NCBI RefSeq assembly: GCF_001039355.2
Contig: NW_019773770.1
Coordinates: 64,001 to 128,000 of the forward strand
Direction: 5' to 3'
Length of the DNA stretch: 64,000 nucleotides
DNA from: Lingula anatina
Lineage: Eukaryota > Brachiopoda > Lingulata > Lingulida > Lingulidae
Both the position numbers and the translations under genes were made by a program. Positions 58,501 to 64,000 of the stretch are shown in pieces. The notes beneath the pieces were generated by a model that saw nothing but the letters and a program-made list of their open reading frames with translations, made no database searches and was not told where the DNA came from. Every line of letters starts with the position of its first letter. Position 1 is the stretch's first letter.

Positions 58501-61500
58501 NGACTTGCCATGTAAACAGGCATGATAATACCATTTCCTCTAGAAGTAGAGGAAATGGTATTATCATGTAAACAGGCATGATAATACCATTTCCTCTACT
58601 TCTAGAGACTTTTTCTACTGAAACTACACTGATGATGAGATGATACCTGGACCATGTTGGATGGCAATGGTGATGAAATGATGTTTGCATACACCCCAAC
58701 ATAACTTAAACAAAGGCTTATGGTTTAAAGTCAACAGGCATATTGCAACAAACAAAGAGTGAACAATAAACAAAAGATAACTAAGAAAAGCACAGAAGAA
58801 TGGATGAAGTATGCAGTAGAGATGACTTTGATAAAACTGCATACAGGGTTGAAAACAACAGTGATACAGAAGAATGTACTGACAGTGATGATGATCCAAA
58901 TTTATACAGTGAAGAGGAACATGATTTTGACAACTATTATACTGTTAATAGTGATGGAGATGAGGTGATGCTACTCTTGTTCTTAATGTGTTGTTTTAAT
59001 AGGGTTTAATTTTGAAGTTAAACAAATTAGACTAAATAATGCACTGTCCATAAGCCCGTGTGTGTGTGTGTGTGTGTTGATTTTGTTATTTAACATTCAT
59101 AATTTTTTTTTATTGCATCAAAGTTGTGCATCATTATTTTCTGCTTTTTGTCTGTACATTTGACAGCTTTGCTGCCTTGTTTTAAAATAAGTGCTGCCTC
59201 TAAATATCTACATTTGTTTGGCTTTTATTTTGTTTAATTGAAATGACTTTAAATTGTTTTAGGGCACAGGAATACGAGAGCAAAATAAAGTTCTCACCCA
59301 TGATTTGGACATGCTCAAGAAAATTTATGGAGAGCAGTCATTTAGTATAAGGTCAGTTTTTTTTATAGGTTTGAACTAATTCCATTATAATTTTTTTTGC
59401 TATTTAAAACTGAATCCATTCAATATTAGTCATGAACTGCTACCTATGATAATAATTTATAAAGAATGAACTGAGTTTATTGTGTTTACAACTTTAACCT
59501 TTTAAGGAGATGATATGCATTAATTTTTTTTTTTTTAAGGTTGCTTGCAGCTCTAGATAACCTTGATGTCGCATTGAAAATCAGTATGCAGTTTTTGTAT
59601 GTGAGTAAATTCAGGGTTTGAAATTTTAAAAAGTACTGAAAATGTAAAAAATATAGACTTTATCAAGAGTGTTTCTGATAAAAAAAATATTTCTGTTGTA
59701 GGAATGATAAATGACTTTGTTAAGCAAAATATTAAACAGTCATTAGACTAAATTACCAACAAAATATGAAGCAAAAGAATATTCATAACCTGGTTTTATA
59801 CATGTTTTTTTAAAGGAAGAACAAGCTAAAGCATGGTGTGTCAACAGAGAAGAGCCTTTAATAGTACGGTTGCACTTAAGTATGTCAGCATATCTGGATG
59901 AAGCAGGTCAGGTTTGATGATGACAAAGTCAACAAATTTTGTCTTTTTTTTTTGGTCATCCAGAGTACACAAGTTTCACTCAAAACATGATTGGGTGATA
60001 AATTGGAATAAGGAAATATTTCTGGCTCAGTGTTAGTATGATATCTTTCTAGGAATAAGAAAATGACAACTTTATCAAAGGTATTGATGAGAAATGTAAT
60101 TTATGCTTTAAGGGATAATAACTCTTCGTTTTGGCCAAAAAATGAATTTTCCTGGGTTCAAAAACAATTTTCCCGTACTTACCAATGGTTAATGAATCCA
60201 TTTTTACATTCAAAGTTAGTCCCTGGTTTTTTTCTAAAAAGTTTGGTTTTTTGTTAAAATCTCTTAAGAGATTATAACAGAGTATAGCCATCAATGGAGG
60301 TCACGTGGTCTGAAGACAAGCTCAGATATCAGAATAATAGCTTTAACTGCTGTTTTTGTCGTAAAACAGAATATATTATATTTCTTTGAGTTATTCACAG
60401 TGTTTTTATTGTGAAATATAGACCTCATACGAAGAGTTATTATCCCTTTAATTACAAAAGCTGGTTTATCTGTATATCACCCTGTTAACTCATTTAATCT
60501 AATACCATTGAACATTGTTTTAGAACCCATGATTGAAGTTTTCCAACCCTCTAGAAAGGAAAAATTTGGCATTGGCAGCCAGCTGAAAAAGTGAGCCATT
60601 TTCTTACAACATTGAATGTGCTAACTAATATGCTTTAAAAATCGTGTTTATATAGTAAACTGTCAGAAATAGCTTGCCCATGAGCACTGCAGTGATTGTA
60701 TTAAGTTAACATCTCTTGAATACAACTGCATAACATACACTGTAATTTTAACCTGTAACTTATTCCACAGAATTCTAGAATCCTTTATATCCCGGCAGTG
60801 GAAAGAATTAAGCAATGCATATGTTGCTAGTCAGCATTTATTCCCTGTGCCTGGCCTTGAGAGCAAGGATGAAGCAAGGAAGACAAAGTCACCTAGGTAA
60901 AGTGACAAATTACTAGCAGAAAAAAGTGCACTAAATTTCTTTAAATAACCAATTACGTCCCTGATGATGGGTCCATCAATCCCTAAAGTTTTGAGTCCCC
61001 TCACTCTATTGGTCTAGAATGGAGATATCAGAAATTAGAATGTAAAAAAAGAAATTAAATCATTTGTCCCCAGGGACAGTCCAAAGCTCAGGCACCAAAA
61101 TTTTAAAAGGCCCATGCAATCCCTGATGTTAAGTCTATCAATCCCCTAAGTGTCAACTTTTTTTACTCTAAAGACTAAGATAGGGAAAATGGAAGTTACA
61201 AATGTAGGAACTGGCAGGTTGATGGACTGGCAGAATAATATGAACCCTGACTTTTGTCACAAAAGAACAGGGATAAAAATAAAATACATACATGCACATG
61301 TATATATAAGTGTTTTGACCAAGCCTGGAGAAATGTATTTCATCTAACTGCTAACACATTTAGTGAAAAGCACATAAAATGTTTTATTCTTGCAAGTATT
61401 TTCATTCAGTGAGAGCCCTCTGAAGCTGGTAGACGATGCCACTCTTGCCAGACTGGTGGGCATGGGCTTTGACTTGGAGCGGAGTAGGGAGGCACTGCTG

Positions 61501-63690
61501 GAGGCCAGGGGAAATGAACAGGAAGCAGTAGCCCTGTTGTGTGGAGATGATAATGCCAGGTCAGTGTGCATGACTTTATTTGGATATACTGATGTAGAAT
61601 ACAGACTCAGCATACCAACACCTGGATTTGTATTTGTTGTTGTTACTGTCGCCATTATTACCTTCAGTGACTTTGAGGACTAAAATACAGCTTGAGTTAA
61701 AAAAAAAAAAAAAAAAAACTAGACTGATTGGGTTACATTGGTTTTCTTTTTTGTGAATTATCCATTTTTCACATGTTATATTTGATGTGTCACTTTGAAC
61801 TCACGGGCCTGTAGCCCTTTGCTAGTTAAATTTTCACAATGCATATGTTAGCTGTAGTAGAAAATTAAAAGTTATCAGTGGTTGAATGAATTATTATCAT
61901 TATATTTTCAGATTATAGATATCAATGTGTTGGACAAATTTTAATTCATTTGAATGGAATGGCGAAGTCCTTGTGAAGTGTTCTTTACTTATCTCATGTA
62001 ATTAAGTCCTTGAAAAAAGCTTGACTGGTGGGAACATACAGCTATGTTCTATTTTTAACAGTGAAGGTGTAACACATAGACAGGAGGTGCCCCAGGATAC
62101 AGTGCCAAAAACAGACTCGGGCTCAAGATTGAAAAAGTTGCTCAACAGAGGCTCTGCATCAAGTAAAGGCAGAAAACCTTCAAAAATGACGGCGGTTGAA
62201 GAAAATACCTGTAAAACATCTTCAAGTGCCTCTGAAGGTCCCATTGCTGACCATTGTAACCAGGCACATAAAGTTTTACCTGGACTTGAATATGGTTGGC
62301 TGGTGCAGGTAATGTAGTCATTTTTGATTTGTTAACTGAGTTTTTTTTCTACTAATTTTCTTCTCTTATGAATAAGCTGTTGTGAATAGGACTGATTAAA
62401 AACATAGGGACCATTCCCAGACCCTATTGTGCTAACTGTGATCTATCTATCTCATTTTTTTTCAGTTTGGTGTGTGTATATTTGCAAGCTTTGCTGTCTA
62501 CTTTGTGACCTTATTTACTATTTCCTTTTTTTTTAGATGATGCGTTATGCCCAACAGAGGGTGCCAACTATGAATGAATTCTGTGTTGTCTGTGATGAAC
62601 CTCATGAATTTCAAAATGGTGGTATGCTGAAGGTAGGATTGTATGTGCTTCATGATGAAGGCTAGTTCGTTCCAACTGCTTTATAGTCAGCTCAGAGATA
62701 GATAGATGATTATTTATCCAACATCTTAGAAATGTTTTCCATCTAGGATTTGAATTTATTATTGATGAATATAAGTTTACCCCCAGTTCATACATTTGAG
62801 CCTCAAATATGCTACTATTATCTTTTTAGCCTGCAGTTTGTTCTAGAGAACTGTGTGTTTTTGCATATCAAACACTAGGAGTCATGCATTATGCTGCAGA
62901 AGAAATAGCATCTGCAGCTGAGGTATGTAAAACACTGTCACTGTGTCATTTTATTTGTTATATTCAGATGAAGAGGTGTGTTTCCACTCTTGTTTTTTAT
63001 AACCTTAAAAAGTTTTGCAAAATTAAGAAGGCATGTATGCATTTTCTATGTGATGTTGATCACTGTAAACATTGACAAAATGGAAACAACATCAGTTATA
63101 CTGGAATATGCATATTTGTGTTTAATGGAGTTAGAAATGTTAAATGTCAATGTTTGCCAGCTTTGCTGTCTAGTAATATATATTTTTTATAAAAATTAGA
63201 CTTGACAGTAACATTTGATTCTGTATAAATTGATACAGGTTGTTGATCTAATGATTAACATGGCAAAGTCAGCATGTTTATCACCAAGAAGAGATGTGAT
63301 TTTTGATCCTTATCCCACCGTTGTAAACCCACAGATTCCAACTGAACTAGCATTTAACCCAAAGGTAAGTTTAGATTTCCCCAGCAAAAACTTATATAGT
63401 TGCATTTTTTAAAATTTGACTTTCCTTCCCCATCAGTGTAGAATGCCATTCAATGACATTTTACATTGAACAGACATTTTTTTCGTCAGTTTTCTATTTT
63501 TTTTTCTCATAAAGTGACACCTAATGATGCCTGTTGGTGTGTTTTACTGTTTCCAGAAGAAAGATTTTTCCTCAGTGATAAGTTGTTTTCAATGCATTCC
63601 TGATATGGCCACCATGACCCAGATGTCTGCTGTGGAGTTAAAGCAGTCATTAGATAAAGCTAACCCTGTGGCATACCCTCTTTTACAGTG
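58213..63690 (+). CDS. PARP8: PARP6/PARP8-type mono-ADP-ribosyltransferase with inserted UBA domain (3' part missing)
   Basis: Coding exons: 58213-58377 (duplicated at 58800-58964; use one), 59263-59351, 59540-59600, 59816-59906, 60524-60590, 60771-60896, 61410-61559, 62062-62308, 62537-62632, 62830-62922, 63239-63364 and 63557-63690, all in phase. The N-terminus is acidic (SDTEECTDSDDDPNLYSEEE). IEVFQPSRKEKFGIGSQLKK, LNRG..SS and the highly conserved MNEFCVVCDEPHEFQNG, CSRELCVFAYQTLGVM, FDPYPTVVNP and NPVAYPLLQW all match vertebrate PARP6/PARP8. These enzymes transfer single ADP-ribose units to proteins. The catalytic H-Y-[EIL] domain lies beyond the right edge. It is probably the single ortholog of both vertebrate paralogs. 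The exon at 61410-61559 encodes a UBA domain. The start has a purine-rich upstream sequence without an acceptor, so a true 5' exon is likely. Confidence 0.93.
58501..58501. other. Assembly ambiguity (single N) at a copy junction
   Basis: A lone N lies precisely between the end of copy 1 and the start of copy 2. Confidence 0.97.
58502..59088. repeat. Copy 2 of the tandem near-duplicate, with a palindromic insertion
   Basis: It equals copy 1 except for a few substitutions and an extra stretch of about 54 bp. The extra stretch makes a perfect palindrome with 22-bp arms (58521-58542 and 58547-58568) and a 4-bp loop. It holds the second version of the PARP6/8-like first coding exon (58800-58964). 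Confidence 0.9.
60112..60446. mobile_element. TTAA-flanked MITE, GGGATAATAACTC termini (copy 3)
   Basis: In a PARP6/8-like intron, GGGATAATAACTCTTCG at the left mirrors CGAAGAGTTATTATCCC at the right (17 bp), flanked by TTTAA on both sides. The interior CAGAGTATAGCCATCAATGG and GGTCACGTGGTC match the copies at 16228 and 21694 with moderate divergence, and it has about 100 bp extra near the left end. Confidence 0.8.
60945..61210. repeat. Degenerate intronic tandem duplication
   Basis: GTCCCTGATGATGGGTCCATCAATCCCTAA (start near 60957) is echoed near 61118 as AATCCCTGATGTTAAGTCTATCAATCCCCTAA, and the similarity continues for about 90 bp. The unit is about 160 bp and lies in the intron directly before the UBA exon. 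Confidence 0.6.
61410..61559 (+). other. Symmetrical UBA-domain exon within the PARP6/8-like gene
   Basis: The exon is 150 bp, flanked by phase-2 introns on both sides, so it can be included or skipped without changing frame. It encodes VDDATLARLVGMGFDLERS followed by REALLEARGNEQEAVALL: the UBA pattern with the MGF loop after helix 1 and the GN..AV..L helix-3 signature. UBA domains bind ubiquitin. The exon is visibly richer in GC than neighbouring exons of the same gene. Acceptor (TTCATTCAG) and donor (AG|GTCAGT) are good. Confidence 0.85.
61698..61718. repeat. Poly(A) tract
   Basis: About 20 consecutive A in the intron after the UBA exon. It may be the tail of an old retroposed sequence, but nothing recognisable precedes it. 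Confidence 0.85.
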
Positions 63691-63702
63691 GTGAGTCTAA
63701 AA

Positions 63703-63902
63703 CCCCGTTTCCATACCTAGATCAATCTAGAAGAATCGACCCATCTCTGAGGGGATTCTCGCTAAATTGCATTCAGCTTAAGCGGTTTAGGTGTCTGGCA
63801 TGCCTACTGAAGCTACTAAACAATAGTTAAGTGCCCCCTAACAGCTTCAGTAGGCATGCCAGGCATTAGAACCGCTTAAGCTGAATAGGTATGGGAACGG
63901 GG
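63703..63902. mobile_element. Palindromic MITE, CCCCGTTYCCATACCTA termini, 7-bp target duplication
   Basis: The 200-bp element begins CCCCGTTTCCATACCTA and ends with its inverse TAGGTATGGGAACGGGG. TCTAAAA flanks both sides (63696-63702 and 63903-63909). The interior is also self-complementary (ATTCAGCTTAAGCGGTT and GGCATGCCTACTGAAGCT recur inverted), so the whole element can form one long hairpin. It sits at the 5' splice site after exon 63557-63690: its left target duplication begins at the last base of GTGAGT. Confidence 0.88.
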
Positions 63903-64000
63903 TCTAAAAGTGAACATGTTATTGTGAAAGCAAGTATCTCATAATATTAGCATCACAGTTTAACATGCTTGGTTGAAGCGTCAAGTGTTTATGTTATGGT

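Overview
This is a eukaryotic (animal) genomic window. Genes are split by short to medium introns with GT..AG borders, the DNA is AT-rich and full of microsatellites and small inverted-repeat transposons, and five protein-coding loci match animal families exon by exon. The style suggests a marine invertebrate, possibly a lophotrochozoan, but nothing here fixes the species. There are no operons, CRISPR arrays or prokaryotic features.

Layout. (1) 1-7259, minus strand: 5' part of a class I long-tailed myosin (MYO1E/MYO1F type), with P-loop and switch I; it runs off the left edge. (2) 7664-10307, plus strand: complete NDUFS4, a mitochondrial complex I subunit, head to head with the myosin across a CpG-containing promoter of about 400 bp. 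(3) 10.7-19.2 kb: non-genic, with a LINE tail and small transposons. (4) 19284-36627, minus strand: follistatin (FST), the extracellular activin/BMP antagonist, with signal peptide, N-terminal domain and three follistatin domains. Its last two exons occur twice because about 5.46 kb is repeated in tandem across a single N at 20163. (5) 36.6-47.3 kb: gene-free, CpG-retaining region upstream of FST, with a cluster of TGACGT (CRE-like) sites. (6) 47659-55935, minus strand: complete AGGF1 (coiled coil, OCRE, FHA, G-patch; 682 residues by my exon sum). (7) 58213-63690, plus strand: 5' part of a PARP6/PARP8-type mono-ADP-ribosyltransferase, head to head with AGGF1. Its first coding exon is also doubled across a single N (58501). 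Its catalytic domain lies beyond the right edge.

Main points. The PARP6/8-like gene carries a UBA domain encoded by one symmetrical phase-2 exon of 150 bp, which is not part of vertebrate PARP6/8 as I know them. NDUFS4, FST, AGGF1 and PARP8 all lie on human 5q, with FST and NDUFS4 direct neighbours, so the window looks like a fragment of an ancient linkage block. Both Ns in the window sit exactly at tandem near-copies, which points to two haplotypes laid end to end by the assembler. At least six families of inverted-repeat elements are visible, most of them in introns or flanks. CpG density changes sharply along the window, as expected from mosaic gene-body methylation.
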